The notes: a model not told the origin generated them from the letters alone. 64,000 bases of DNA from Owenia fusiformis (GCA_903813345.2 CAIIXF020000006.1:17984348-18048347); one strand, 5' to 3'; shown: positions 1 to 11,958, counted from the first letter of the stretch. Program-made: numbers and translations.

Positions 1-934
1 AATGAAATTAATTGTATGTAGTAAGGGGTATAATTAAAAGAACATGCTGAAACATTGGAAAGTTTTGAATGTTTATCCCTTAATTAGAAATATTTGAACT
101 CAAAAAATGAAACGTAATTTTGTGAATTTTTCACATGGCTTCAATTCATATTTCTTTCAATTTATACTTCTTACAGACTGAATTTTTATCGAAATGATAT
201 AGTTTTTTGATAAGAATATAGAATATGATATGCCTTTCAGGAATCAAAAAAGAATAATTCACCTTTCAAACGATTTAATGTTTAATTGATCAAAATATAT
301 ATCTTGTTGGTACGAAATTCTGCCTGTCGACACTTTTTTTGCATAAATATAAGCGTTAAGTTAGCATTGTTATATTATGACGTCATCACACAGAATCTGT
401 TTGTCTTTTCCAAAATGGTGAATTTAAATATTGTGAAAATTTGAGAAAGATCCGTTGGGAAATGAAAAAGTTATCTTCATTTTTCGTTTAAAATTAAAAT
501 CACTTTTCTTCAAAATGTTACAGTCGACACCCGGTTTTAGCATAGAAAGTCGCATAATACGGCTTGCGTGATTCTCATTTAAAAAGTCCCAAAGCAGTTA
601 TTTGGAATTCTGATAGGCAAAATATTTCATGGACATACTTGTTCAACTGATGACGAAAAATTGTAGAAAAATATGATTTTGCTGTCGAGCTATTGCGGTT
701 TTAAAAGTAAGTACGCATTAAAAATGCAGTAAAATGCCGCGATGTACAGTATCTGACGTCGTATCATATATATAAATATATACATATGCAGTGGTTAGTT
801 TAATATAACTGTATAAAACTCTATTGTAAATGGGGACTAGGAATATTAGATTCCCTCACATAGAATAGAGCTCACTAAATGCCACTAATAGCTGGTTAGT
901 GTGTAAATATGACACAATTAAATTGTAAAATAAA
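1..934. other. AT-rich DNA with no recognised feature
   Basis: No open frame with family resemblance, no splice-bounded exon and no clear repeat was seen. A short TATATA run lies near 765-785. Confidence 0.5.
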
Positions 935-1255
935 TAGGGATGTCACAGGACAAAAATATTTCGGGAATAGGACAGGAATCATCCATTTCGGGATGGGATG
1001 GGACAGAACATAACTAACTAAAGTTTATCACAGTAAAAAACTTACATTTTCCTTCTACTTCCGCTTTTGCTCATGCCCGGATCTTTTTTTAATGTCACAT
1101 TAGAGAACTGCACAGTTGCGCAAAACATATATAGGAGAAATAGTATATCTTGGGCCGAAATATATTCGGTACACAGGGGTTGTCCCGACTCCCATCCCGT
1201 CCCAAGACCGAAGTCCAGAGGGACGGGACAATATTGGGAAACCGTGACATTCCTA
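935..1255. mobile_element. hAT-like MITE with perfect 8-bp target duplication
   Basis: The 321-bp element begins TAGGGATGTCAC and ends GTGACATTCCTA. Both sides carry the same 8-mer AAAATAAA (927-934 and 1256-1263). Internally, GGGATGGGATGGGAC and its reverse-complement-like counterpart recur near the ends. An 8-bp TSD with this type of terminus is typical of non-autonomous hAT elements. No transposase remains. Confidence 0.85.
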
Positions 1256-1435
1256 AAAATAAACGTCATTAACCTCACATAAATTTTTTTCTGATCAAAA
1301 GGTTTTTGATATTATTGATGTAATTTATGTTGAAGATTTTTAAATTACATGTAATTGTATTACATGTTATTGCATCTGTTGCATCCTCTGAATTTCATGT
1401 GAGCTATCAAGAGTTCTCAAAGCCATTGGACAAAG

Positions 1436-1571
1436 TACAGGGTGTCCAAAAAACAGGACTGAAGTAAAGTTGATTCACTAGGTCAATCTTGCATATTCTG
1501 CTTTGAAATTTTAAAATTATTTAGTTCATTCAACTAAATAATTCTGTAGTCCTGTTTTTGGACACCCTGTA
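1436..1571. mobile_element. Tc1/mariner-like MITE
   Basis: It is bounded by TA and has inverted termini CAGGGTGTCCAAAAA and TTTTTGGACACCCTG around a core of about 100 bp. The TA dinucleotide at each end fits a TA target duplication. It is non-coding. Confidence 0.8.
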
Positions 1572-2168
1572 TGTATGGTAATTTACAGAAATAGTTATAT
1601 CTACAAGAATTATTTTAAGTATGTAAGTATTAATTATTACAAATGTTATATTTGTTTGTCTGTATATATATTGCCATTTATATGTAGTGGAATAAAAATC
1701 CATAATAAATAACTTCAAAAATATTGTTATACAGTGTATATTTAATAATTTTTATTTTTGTATTAATACATAATACTTGTAACGTGTAATACTGTAATTT
1801 GAGATGAAATACTAATACATCTACCAATGTTACTAACAGGTTCACATTTCTAAGTTTGCATGTGAACGAACCAAAGGTCTATTGAAAAGATGACATGTGA
1901 TGTCATTATCCTACATATCTTATGTCCGGATATTTTTCAATCAAGAAGGAGAATGTCACTGTCTAGATGGCTCTCTTTTTGATGTAAGAGATGAAAAGCA
2001 TAAGGCAATTGATCCTTTCAAAATGACTAAATAGATCAATAATGCCAGGTATCAGATTCAATATACACAACAAAAATGTTTGATTATATGTTGCTATTCA
2101 CTGCCGCTCAATTGTAAAAAATGTTAGGTTCTTCATTGATGGTTTTCACTGATTGGTCATTTTATATT
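1572..2168. other. 3' flank of the unknown 279-aa gene
   Basis: AT-rich sequence downstream of the minus-strand stop codon at 2169. A possible minus-strand AATAAA lies at 1751-1756. Nothing else was recognised. Confidence 0.35.
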
Positions 2169-5100
2169 TCAGAATCCTTGGATCGCTATCTTACTTCTGA
2201 TATTTGTTGGTGTAGGATTCATTTTATAAAATCCTTTATATTTGTCCTGGTAGTTTTCCATACGTCCCATACTACGGAGTCCTGTATCTTGTACTCTTGG
2301 AACTGAAATACAGGAATAATTCTGTTAATTAATTATTCTATTACAGATTGATGTGACAATAAAAATAAGAAGAGCAATCACTTATGAATAAACCACGTAC
2401 AACAAAGACACAGAAAACTAAGCTATTCAAAATGAAGGTTTTATGATCTTATACATTCCTAAATTGTTTAATTGGTCACGTGTGACGTATTCAGTTTCGT
2501 TTGAGAAAAGTTTAATTTGCTTACCTTTTTCTGTATACCATGGTTTATATCCACCTCTGTGTATTTCATTTTCTAATCCTTCTCTAAAATTTATATCCCT
2601 TCTGTCAGTATATATTGGGGTTGCCATTTTGGCAGTAGGAGCTATCCCAGAATGCAACAGATGACTGTTGACTTTTTGAGTGTCATATACTCTGACTAGT
2701 CCATCTACAAACACTACTCTGTTTTCACCATTACTTTGAACCTCTTTGATATGACGCCATGTGCCTCCTATACGGCCCGCTCGCTCCCTGAAAAATATTG
2801 TAACAGTTTTATTAAAAATGACAATATTTACTCATTAGTTTATTTGTCACTCGAATGTTGCCAATGGTGCTTTTTAAAACTGAATTATTTTAAAGTATAA
2901 AATGGCCTCAGCAACAAACCTTGGTGGCCCAGGGTTGGGATATCTGTATGCCACTTTCTGCATTAGATCATAGTAAGCCTTGTCATACTGTAGTCCTGGA
3001 TGTGCCTCTCTGGCTGAGTTCAGTACATCACCTCCTGTGATAGGCCAGCCAGCATCCTAGAAACAATAGAAAGCATAAAGTAGTAATACAAAGTACCTTT
3101 TCCGAATCTTTACTTACATAATGATTTTCAATAGTTTTGTTTATACATTGTACATGTATTGAGATTGTAATAACTTGGCCTCTTTCAATTTACCTTTTCA
3201 TTGTTCATCTTCAAAATGAATGATAAGTTATGAATGTATCCAAATAAAATCTAGCTAGTACTGTACTTTGACTTAATTTGGTAGCCATTTTAATTTGGCT
3301 GGCCAAATTGTCAAAATCCATCAAATTAAGTGGCTGCTAAATTCAAGATTTCAAATTTCAATTGAAAATTTGTATGGTATATACATTTCATTATTGTAAG
3401 TCTGCCAAATTAAGTAGCCGCAAAATGTTCAAAACAGCAAATCCACCAAAATAAGTAGGACCAAATTAAGTAGAAGTACATTAAGTAACTTACCCTTTTT
3501 ATTGTAGATTTAGTTTTTCGCCAATTGGCATCAGATGTTGTGAGAGGAATTCTTGTACCACTGATGGTTTCTGGGACACGCATACCTTTTTCACCATTAC
3601 GCCACTGGTTCATACCAGAATATGACGTCCTGGAATGCATAAACCAAATGTAACTTCAAACACAGATATATGATAATCATGCAATATTTGAAATGAATTC
3701 TAAGAAAAGAATGAGAGAATTAATCAGATTAATAATTAAATATGAAATTCTTTTTTTTAGTTCAATTCATGAATATTTTGGTTATAAATACATAGTCAAT
3801 GATGAGCTTAAAACACAGTTCAAAAGATAAACTCGATCATATGACACACTTTACATGCTGGATGGAGACTGTTACTATTAAGGGGCTCCAATTGTCACTA
3901 TTAAAGATCTAAGCTAAAGTGTTTACTACTAAAGAGCTATCAAAGAAATGCCATTCTACATCAAGAACAGAAAGAGAATTAATCAGCCATAGTCTTTTGA
4001 TGTTTTTCATATTAACAAAAAAGAAACATCACAGAATTGTCAATAGCTAAACATTAATGAAGGACTGAGTCAGATATCGTTGTGTCATTTGTAGAATGCA
4101 TAAGCAATTTAGTTACCATATATTTAGCAATATAGTAGCATCATTGCAATGAATAAACGAGGAGGATAAGAATGGGGACTTATTCCTCTTTAATGTTTTG
4201 GCCCAGCTCCTTTAATAGTTGTAAGTTGAAAGTTTTAGCTATTGTGCAATTAAATAAAGTAAACAAATATTTACAATATGCTGTTTCCATTGCAATAGAT
4301 GTAAAGAAACAACCTAGAAAACTTAAAAAGCACTATTTATTCTAGGGTGCTCATACCCGTTATGACGCTGAAAATCTGGTTCCCCTAAACCTATCCCCAT
4401 ATAACCCGCAACTGTCCTTGGCCGTCTGAAACAAAATCTGAGAATGAGAATCTGTTCCATGGATGCTGCATATAGTTTAAGTCATTAACAAGACAAAATG
4501 TTACTACCTTGTTTAACTTAGTTATTCTTAAGAGTGTAAGAAATGTGAGAAGTGTTTTCTGTTTCCGAGGTAACATATATTATATGCCATGGTAACTGAA
4601 ACTGCCAAAACTATGTTAAAAGTAGTAAAATGTCTATATGTCTGTATGTGTTGACAATAAAAATTTCAAGTTCATGTGAACACTACTTCTTAAATCAACG
4701 CAAACAAAATGTCACCAACTTGTAAAATGTAAAAAATTATTGCAAATGATAACAAAATGTTTCAAGTCCAATAAGTAAAAATTTATAGTCTTAACAGCGC
4801 TTGTTACACTACTTAATCATTTGAAATGACTACAAAATGTGAAGTCCACTTGTTGTCATGGTAACAGATATCAGAGCTGTCAAGTGTCCCGCGAATGGCG
4901 GGATTATCCCGCGAATTCGATCAAAATTAGGCTAATTCGCGTGTCCCGCAATGTCCCGCGAAGTCCCGCAAATGTGGCTTTCGACCTCCGCGAATTTCCG
5001 AAATTGTTGCAATCCCCTATATTGTGATTATCTTATTTTATATAAGAAGCTAAGTTTTTGCACTTTTGAGGAGTAAAGTTTACCTAATTTTAAGTACCTA

Positions 5101-8100
5101 GCATGCTGTTGTTTGGTATCAAAATAAAGAGGAAGGGTTCAACTTTCATTTAAATTACGACAATAGGGATGTAGGTCACAAATAGTTCCAGTGTTGGCCT
5201 TTTTACTATCCGTGTGGCCTTCATCTCAGAACTGAGCAAATGTTAGCAAACGCGAGTTATAATAAATGGACGCTGAAATCTAGAAAGGGTTTGTAGAAAA
5301 AACCGGGTACCGGGTAGTAAATCCTCCATGCTGGGTTCAAACTTGGTATCCGGTACCCGGTCAAAAAACGGGTACCCAAAAAACAAAAAATATGAATATA
5401 CGAGTATAACATAATTAGATTATCAGAAAACGTGTAAGATTTGTTTTGAATTTACAAAAATGTATGTAACATCCTTCAAAATTGAGCTAGAAGCTTCAAA
5501 TAAAAAGCATATTTTAAGGCTCTTTTTTTCCTCTATCGTCATGACCATATTTTCATTGGTTTTGGGGGGGGGGGTGTGATCGCCCAATCGCACCCTCTCC
5601 TGGCTACGCCTATGACATTGTAAGACATAACAATTTAGTGGACAATTCAGTATGATTTTGTTGACAGTTGGGATATCTTAAATTATGATTAATAATCAAA
5701 ATCTTACACATTGCATCATGTAAATTAACAAACGTCACCTCTCTGCTAAAGCAACGATAGCAATTTACAGATTTAAATCATAATAAAAACAATTCACGTA
5801 CCAACATACGAACTATTGAAAGTAGAGTAAAATTGGTTTGCCTTGTTATTCAAATCGTCTTACAATGTCATTGGCGTAGCCAGGAGAGGGTGTGATGGTG
5901 CGATCGCACCCCCCCCCCCTCCCCCTTCATTACCAATGGAAATATGACCATGATGATAGAGGAAGAAAAGAGGCTTAAAATGCTTTTTATTTGAAGCTTC
6001 TAGCTCAATTTTGAAGGAAGTAACATACATTTTTGTAAATTCAAAACAAATCTTACACGTTTTCTAATGATCTAATTATGTTGTATATTCGTATATTTCG
6101 TTTTTAGGGTACCCAGTTTTTTCGACCGGGTACCAAGTTTGAACCCAGCATTGAGGATTTACTACCCGGTACCCGGTTTTTTCTACAAACCCTATCTAGA
6201 AAAGTAACCTCATTCCCTATAATTTGATGTAGATTATTCGAACCCCTATACCATGGGCTTTCAATTGAAAGCCCATGCCTACAGTATATGAATAGGTACA
6301 TTTTGATATATAACATTATGGGCTTTCAATTGAAAGCCCATGCCTACAGTATATGAAAGGTACATTTTGATATATAACATTATGGGGGTAAGCGTTTCAT
6401 ATATAGTTGGTCACGACGCCAGAAGTGCAAAGTATTGTTCCAAATTTTTGAATTTCTTGTTAAATTACGATACTCACACCTGAAGCATGGTTTTTGTTTT
6501 TGATAAATTACAATAAAGTTTAATAATATTTCTATGCGTATTTTGTGAAGTTATGTTGACGTTTAATTAAGTTACAATGTAACGGTGCATTATATTTGAT
6601 TAATCAGTATCTGAGAGTTTGATTTAAGTACTTTTACACGCTTTTACATTAGTCCAAATCACGCAAATCCCTTGAATGTCCCGGGACATCCTGCAAATTT
6701 AGGTGGATGTACCGCGAAATCCCGCAATTTAGGGCACTTTTTCTAGAAAATCTGTCCCTCTATCTTTGGGGGTTGACAGTACTGAGATATGGGCAGAAAT
6801 GTGTTGGATCCCATAACAGTATATATGTTCACGGTAAAAATTTGAAGTCCGTTTAAACAATACTTGTTATCGGTAAGAATTTGTTACAGATGACATAAAA
6901 TGCTTATTGCTGAATTGCCAAACACCATCCACAAAAAAAGTTGGAGATTATTACAGGATGTCATCACTTCAAAATGGCTCTGTCTCAAAAGTTCATCAAT
7001 TTTTAAAAATTCATAACGGCATGCTATTTACATTATGAACAGACTCATACAAAGCTTCTTTCATACAAATACCAGTTTTGTAAAAATACTACGGAAATCC
7101 TATTGATGATGAAAGTTACAGGCAATGATTTAAAATAAACAGTGAGCCCTTTTAACTTTTAAGATGTTTTATTTGTTTGTGAGCTTCAGTTTTAGCTTCA
7201 GTCTAATTCTTGACTTTTATCTATTAGGCCCATTTTTATGTCCCCACCACATAGTGTGGGGCCATATTGTTGGCCTAGGCGCGTCCGTACGTCCGGGAGT
7301 TTTCTCCAAAACCGCTACAGATATCACCTTCAAATTTTCATGGATAACTTATGAGTGCATATAGATGTGGATGGAAAAAAATTAACTCGAAACCTACTTC
7401 CTGTCGGCCATTTTGAAGTCAAATGCTAAAATCCTTGTCTGCGAAGTTTAAGAAAAACAGCTTCACAGTTGCTTTTAAAACTTAAAATCTTGTTCAGCTC
7501 ACTTCATTCTACATCTGATTAGGTTTTGGACCTGTTAGCTCAGTCATGTCAGCCATTTTGAATGTCTTAAGAAAAGTTAGCGCGCGATAATACTTTGTAT
7601 CATATTAAATGGTGTTTTTGAGTTTTCATACTTTAACTATTTAGTAGCTTTATAAATAATTTCAGATGTACTTTGTTGTAAAAGCCTATGTTATTGTTAA
7701 CAGTAGTTATTTGTGATAATTTTGTAAAAAGAAATCAGCAAAAAGTCATATCACTTTTTTATTGTCGGCCATTTTGGATTTTCCCGTCCTAAAATCTTGT
7801 CTGTGAAGTCTTGTCTGAGCGTTTTCAGGTGAACCGTTTGGTTGATCAATTTCAAATTTTCAGGGATGATTCTCAGTTTAAAAATCTAGATCCGATTCGT
7901 TTTTTGGCATTCTGGGTAAATGTCAAGGCAGCCATTTTGGATTTTCCGTCCTAAAATCTTGTCTGTAAAGTCTTGTCTACGCGTTTTCAGGTGAACTGTT
8001 TGGTAGATCAATTTCAAATTGTCAGGGATGACTTTTAGTATGAAAATCTAGAACTGATTAGTTTTTTGGCATTCTGGGTACCAGATTTTCTCGCATATAA

Positions 8101-9879
8101 GTCCTGGGCGCATAACTGAAAGAAGGGGTAATTTCGTCTGTTATTTTACCTCTTATTTTTCGCCCATGGGCGTATAAGTGTACTACTTTCGATTACGTAT
8201 ATGCGAGAAAATCTTGTAAATGTCAAGGCAGCCATTTTGGATTTTCCGTCCTAAAATCTTGTCTGTAAAGTCTTGTCTACGTGTTTTCAGATAAACTGTT
8301 AGGTAGATCACTTTCAAATTTTCAGGGATGATTCTGAGTATGAAAATCTACATCTAATTAGTTTTTTTGCATTCTGCGTAGATGTCAAGGCAGCCATTTT
8401 GGATTTTCTGTCCTAAAATCTTGTCTGTAAAGTCTTGTCTACGCGTTTTCAGGTAAACCGTTAGGTAGATCAATTTCATATTTTCATTGATGATTCTTAG
8501 TATGAAAATCTAGAAACAGATTAATTTTTTGACATTCTGGGTAAATGTCAAGGCAGCCATTTTGGATTTTCCATCCTAAAATCTTGTCTGTAAAGTCTTG
8601 TTTACATGTTTTCTGGTTAACTGTTTGACGGATCAATTTCAAATTTTCAGGGGTGGTTCTTAGTATGAAAATCTAGAACTGACAAAACTTTTAGCATTCT
8701 GGGTAAATTTTAAGGTGGCCATTTTGGATTTTCCGTCCTCAAATTGTGTTGGTAAAGTCTTGTCTATACTCATTTTCAGGATAACCATTTGACGGGATCA
8801 CCCATTGGTGGGGACATTTTGTACACATTTGTGTTTTTGTTCTATTCTTGTATTGAATTTTCACATTCAAACCCAAATTGACAAATGAATACTGACACGA
8901 ATCATAAATTGAAAACTAGATTCTGAATAATATTTTTCTGTCTGCGTGATTGTATATTAGCTTGGATTGATTACTTTCCAGGACCATATCCATATCACAA
9001 ACAGTTAGTAACAAAATAGCTCAGCTATGATTGCTTTAGCAATAAATGCCTCAAAAGAAAATATTAGTGTTTTAATTTACAGTTGCCAAGGTGACTAATT
9101 GAAATTCCATTGATCACCAGTAACTCTGAAATGATATTTATGTCGATTGTGATATGTAACTGCAGAGCACTATAATGGAAACAATATCAAAATCTTTTTC
9201 CCGTCATCTGATTGTTCCCAAACTTCAGTGAATTTCTGAAGAAGGAACTGTTTGTTTCTCTCTTGAGTGCGTATTTAGAATAATGTTACAGTCAACCTCT
9301 GGAGAGGTCAATAGTTCATTCATTATTTATTGCACGTTTCTGCTTATTTCAAATTATAATTAAGAATTAATTAATAATTGCATCCACAGGTGAACACATT
9401 TAGTAACAATCTTGTGCTGTATTCAATGTAGAGCATTGATTCATGTGTTATTAGGTAAGTTAATAGTTAACAGTGAACATGTTTTATGTATGAAGAAGTA
9501 CTTGTTAAAATGTTATTCACATGTTATTACTTTACTGTTATCACTAAAAATGTGTTAGATTATTTATAAAAAACAAGTAGGCCTTGGTCCTGTATTTAAA
9601 AATGTTGTTAGATCATTTGTAAAAAGAAACAAGTAGGCCTTGGTCCTGTATTAAAAAGAACACTTGTATCAAAAAGAACACATGTTATATGTAATGTATA
9701 TTTAAGAAAATTAGTTTCTTTTAATTTATTGAGATGTTAGAACAAAAAAACATCAAATCCTAGAGGGGATATAATTACCTCTGTCTTGAGAAAGGTCTGA
9801 AGTCATTTTGAGTCTGTTTTGGTGGGCTGTAAGGCCTGTAAGCCTGATACTGTGTCTGTAAGTCTGATTGTGTCTCCAT
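2169..9879 (-). CDS. Uncharacterised six-exon gene, 279-aa protein
   Basis: I do not recognise this protein. Coding exons in transcript order are 9879-9779, 4425-4357, 3629-3494, 3056-2920, 2787-2525 and 2302-2169 (TGA at 2171-2169). Every junction is GT-AG and the phases join without a break, giving 279 codons plus stop. The protein is rich in Arg, Gly, Tyr, Pro and Asn, with no signal peptide, membrane segment or obvious catalytic motif. Recognisable tracts are RPRTVAGYMGIGLGEPDF (about residues 35-52), DAGWPITGG (103-111), AYRYPNPGPPR (about 138-148), IYTDRRDINFREGLENE and a basic C-terminus ending IAIQGF. Short Tyr/Gly/Pro/Arg-rich tracts without a globular core resemble small axonemal or sperm microtubule-associated proteins, but that is only an impression. 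The chosen ATG at 9879 lies in an exon whose acceptor is near 9898. The frame stays open to that acceptor, so a further 5' exon, coding or UTR, may exist. I am confident that it is a gene and have no function to offer. Confidence 0.85.
5280..6200. repeat. Large inverted repeat (inner element)
   Basis: Arms of about 345 bp (5280-5628 and 5858-6200) are near-perfect reverse complements. The outer end is TAGAAAGGGTTTGTAGAAAA, followed by ACCGGGTACCGGG. The inner end is GGCTACGCC and a long G or C run. The spacer is about 230 bp. This is a typical foldback or long-TIR non-autonomous transposon. Confidence 0.8.
6243..6390. repeat. Tandem duplication carrying a perfect palindrome
   Basis: Two copies of a roughly 75-bp unit each contain the perfect palindrome GGGCTTTCAATTGAAAGCCC, flanked by AT on both sides, followed by GCCTACAGTATATGAA. 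Confidence 0.75.
6391..7237. other. Intronic sequence of the 279-aa gene
   Basis: AT-rich sequence. It holds the right end of the outer palindromic element (to about 6782). No exon or other repeat was identified after that. Confidence 0.4.
7238..8843 (+). repeat. Dispersed cassette with internal tandem units of about 162 bp (copy 1)
   Basis: It starts with a hairpin-like CCCCACCACATAGTGTGGGG and ends CCCATTGGTGGGGACAT. Inside are about six copies of a roughly 162-bp unit marked by GGCAGCCATTTTGGATTTTC and CTTGTCTGTAAAGTC. A second full copy lies at 12.34-13.64 kb. It is non-coding. The terminal hairpin plus internal minisatellite could suit a Helitron-type non-autonomous element, but I cannot assign a class. 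Confidence 0.75.
8081..8216. mobile_element. TA-flanked MITE inserted in a tandem unit
   Basis: The 136-bp element has inverted ends CCAGATTTTCTCGCATATA and TATATGCGAGAAAATCTTG. It is flanked by TA (8079-8080 and 8217-8218). Neighbouring units keep the uninterrupted site GGGTAAATGTCAAGG, so the TA was duplicated on insertion. This is mariner-like behaviour. Confidence 0.85.
8844..9778. other. Intronic sequence of the 279-aa gene
   Basis: AT-rich sequence. A short direct duplication (AACAAGTAGGCCTTGGTCCT, twice near 9570-9650) is the only structure noticed. Confidence 0.4.
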
Positions 9880-9898
9880 GGGTCTAGGATTACATGCA

Positions 9899-11199
9899 CT
9901 GAAACAAAATTATGTTGATCATCAAATAACGAAAGAAAGTATTCTGGGGAAATTGTATAGCTTAATTTCACTGTTTACTGGATTGCAAAAGTTCATTCAT
10001 AAAAGGTTATTATGCACTTATTTTTTTCCAGCTCAATTAAAAAGTATATCCAGAAAATGGGTTCGTTATTTTGTGCCCATTAATTAAACATGTTATATTT
10101 ATCATGTTGATTTAGTTAGCTCTTTTGTTTTCTTACTCATGTGAAAAATAAGTTTCTATTAGTTCAATAAAATGTATATGGTTAAGAGGGGTTTCATTAG
10201 CAGCAGACAACAGGCAATTTTCACTGGTTGTTTTCATAGAATCGCCTGTTGTTTTAAGTGACTTTCCAACTTTTCCATGTTATTAATTTTGCCTGTTGTG
10301 AGAAATTCTCTGTTACAGTATTCATTGTGAGAAAAAGTTATAAGGAATATTCAATCAATTAAACATATTCAGTTAACAAAAGTCAGTTCACATTAATATA
10401 TAAATTCATAGCATCAAAAGTATACATGAACTGTTTTAAACACTTACCAGAATTTAGAGAATATATCAAACTTTATGATCAAATCCTAAAACATGCACCC
10501 TTGGATTCCTTGTACACGATTCATAATAAATGCTCCTCATGTAAATAGAAACCATCTATTGTTATTGCACTAAGCCTTGTTGGTCTTGGAGCGTAAGGCT
10601 TATCAGACTTCAAGCAGCGACTTATTTATTCTTGACAATAGATTATGATTTGAGTTATTGATCGTTTTTGGAACTATTCATAGCTCTTGCAAAATCGTTC
10701 CATTTTTGTTATACACGATTTGTTTTTCTTACTCTTTTGATTTTGAACTTTAAAGTTATTAGAATTTCTAAGAATTCACAAAATCTCTATAACTTGTATG
10801 TAATTAACTGTTTCTTGTTATTTCCCTTGATGTTCAACAATAATTTTTATCACAATGGTCCTGTTTGAACAATGTTGAAAGGGTGCCCCAACTCTGAGAT
10901 ATTGAAATCTTTATAAAAGTATTATCGGATCAAATTCTTAAAAATTAAGATTATGAAATAGGCGTGCATTATATTATTGGTCAATGTCACTCAAGGATTA
11001 TGTACTAAGCAGTTTACCCTAGCAACCCCAGCGAACAAGGTGTCTCAGTGAGATAACTTTATCATATTTCTTGATATTATCAAACGTATAAACACCCTAT
11101 GGCCATTTTCTAAACTCATGTTATGATTATAACAATTTTTAGCATGGTATCCTAACTTACACATACATGCAGAGGTGAATCATACAATCAATCTATGCT
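9899..11199. other. Upstream flank of the 279-aa gene
   Basis: AT-rich. A good minus-strand acceptor ends at 9899, so an untranslated or additional 5' exon is expected somewhere to the right. I could not identify it. The GCCTGTTGT words near 10205-10300 are low-complexity repeats. Confidence 0.35.
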
Positions 11200-11315
11200 G
11201 AAGCATATGTAATCAGTAGGGTGAAGCATATGTAATCAGTAGGGTGAAGCATATGTAATCAGTAGGGTGAAGCATATGTAATCAGTGAGGTGAAGCATAT
11301 GTAATCAAAGGGGTA
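11200..11315 (+). repeat. 23-bp tandem repeat, about five copies
   Basis: The unit is GAAGCATATGTAATCAGTAG plus GGT, starting at 11200, 11223, 11246, 11269 and 11292. The last copy is diverged. Confidence 0.9.
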
Positions 11316-11527
11316 TACAATCCATACACAAGGCATTAACATGCAAAATGTCACCACCTGCCATTAGTTACAGGTGCTGAACACTGGTTCACTAAACACT
11401 TGATAACCAAATAATTTAAAATATCCGCCCTTATAGCTTATATCCACCCATTTCTTCTCTGTTTAGGTTTCTATAAATAAACGTAGGTAGGCCTACATTT
11501 AACATTATTTTGTATATGTATTTCCAG

Positions 11528-11842
11528 ACTTGGCATGATGAACCAGATAGGCAACAAGTTGATAAATGTCTCATTCAATGTGGCTCAGACTGTGACTTGT
11601 ACAAATGTTGTGGAGCCAAACATAAAGCAAAATGTGAGGCCAGCAAAGATGAGGCAACCACAGAGGATATCACCCCTGGTCCACAACAAGCTCTCCTTAA
11701 TCAAATAACTGAAGACGATACTATGATAAACAGTACTGAGAGACTTCAGAGAGCTGTAGAGGGGAGCACTATATGGAGCTATTTAATGAGAAGCCCTGAT
11801 CAAAACTCAGGGCAAGAAGGAGCAGAGTTACAAGATGTTTAA
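11528..11842 (+). CDS. Probable terminal exon of an unidentified plus-strand gene (Cys-rich, acidic tail)
   Basis: A good acceptor (TTTCCAG ending at 11527) opens a 104-codon reading frame ending in TAA at 11840-11842. An AATAAA follows at 11953-11958, a normal distance for a 3' UTR. The start of the exon holds a six-Cys cluster (KCLIQCGSDCDLYKCC, then KC). The rest is acidic and Ser/Thr/Gln-rich (SKDEATTEDITPG) and ends in ELQDV. The composition looks coding, unlike the AT-rich surroundings. I could not find the exons before it. They could lie to the left, interleaved with the minus-strand gene at 2.2-9.9 kb or beyond the window. No family was recognised. It could also be an exon copy stranded by transposition. 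Confidence 0.5.
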   Translation, partial: TWHDEPDRQQVDKCLIQCGSDCDLYKCCGAKHKAKCEASKDEATTEDITPGPQQALLNQITEDDTMINSTERLQRAVEGSTIWSYLMRSPDQNSGQEGAELQDV

Positions 11843-11952
11843 ATTGTAGTGCATCTCTAAAATGAATGATAATACCAGTGTACAATATATACGCATTGTG
11901 TCATATATACTCAGTGTAACAAAAGAGTAGAGTAAGTGAACAATGAGTACCA

Positions 11953-11958
11953 AATAAA
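11953..11958 (+). promoter_or_regulatory. Candidate polyadenylation signal AATAAA
   Basis: An AATAAA hexamer lies 111 bases after the stop codon of the isolated plus-strand exon. It supports that exon being a 3'-terminal one. AATAAA is common by chance in DNA this AT-rich. Confidence 0.4.

Larger units (their letters stand above)
4873..6782. mobile_element. Nested palindromic DNA element (outer)
   Basis: The outer ends (near TCAGAGCTGTCAAG and TTGACAGTACTGAG) are loosely inverted. Both flanks carry related CCCGCGAA/TCCCGCAA-rich stretches. It sits in intron 1 of the 279-aa gene and appears to be split by the inner palindrome at 5280-6200. Confidence 0.4.

Noticed and set aside
9878-10087. 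Plus-strand 69-codon open frame overlapping the first coding exon of the 279-aa gene
   Set aside because: It is an antisense overlap with a spliced, phase-consistent exon and has no features of its own.
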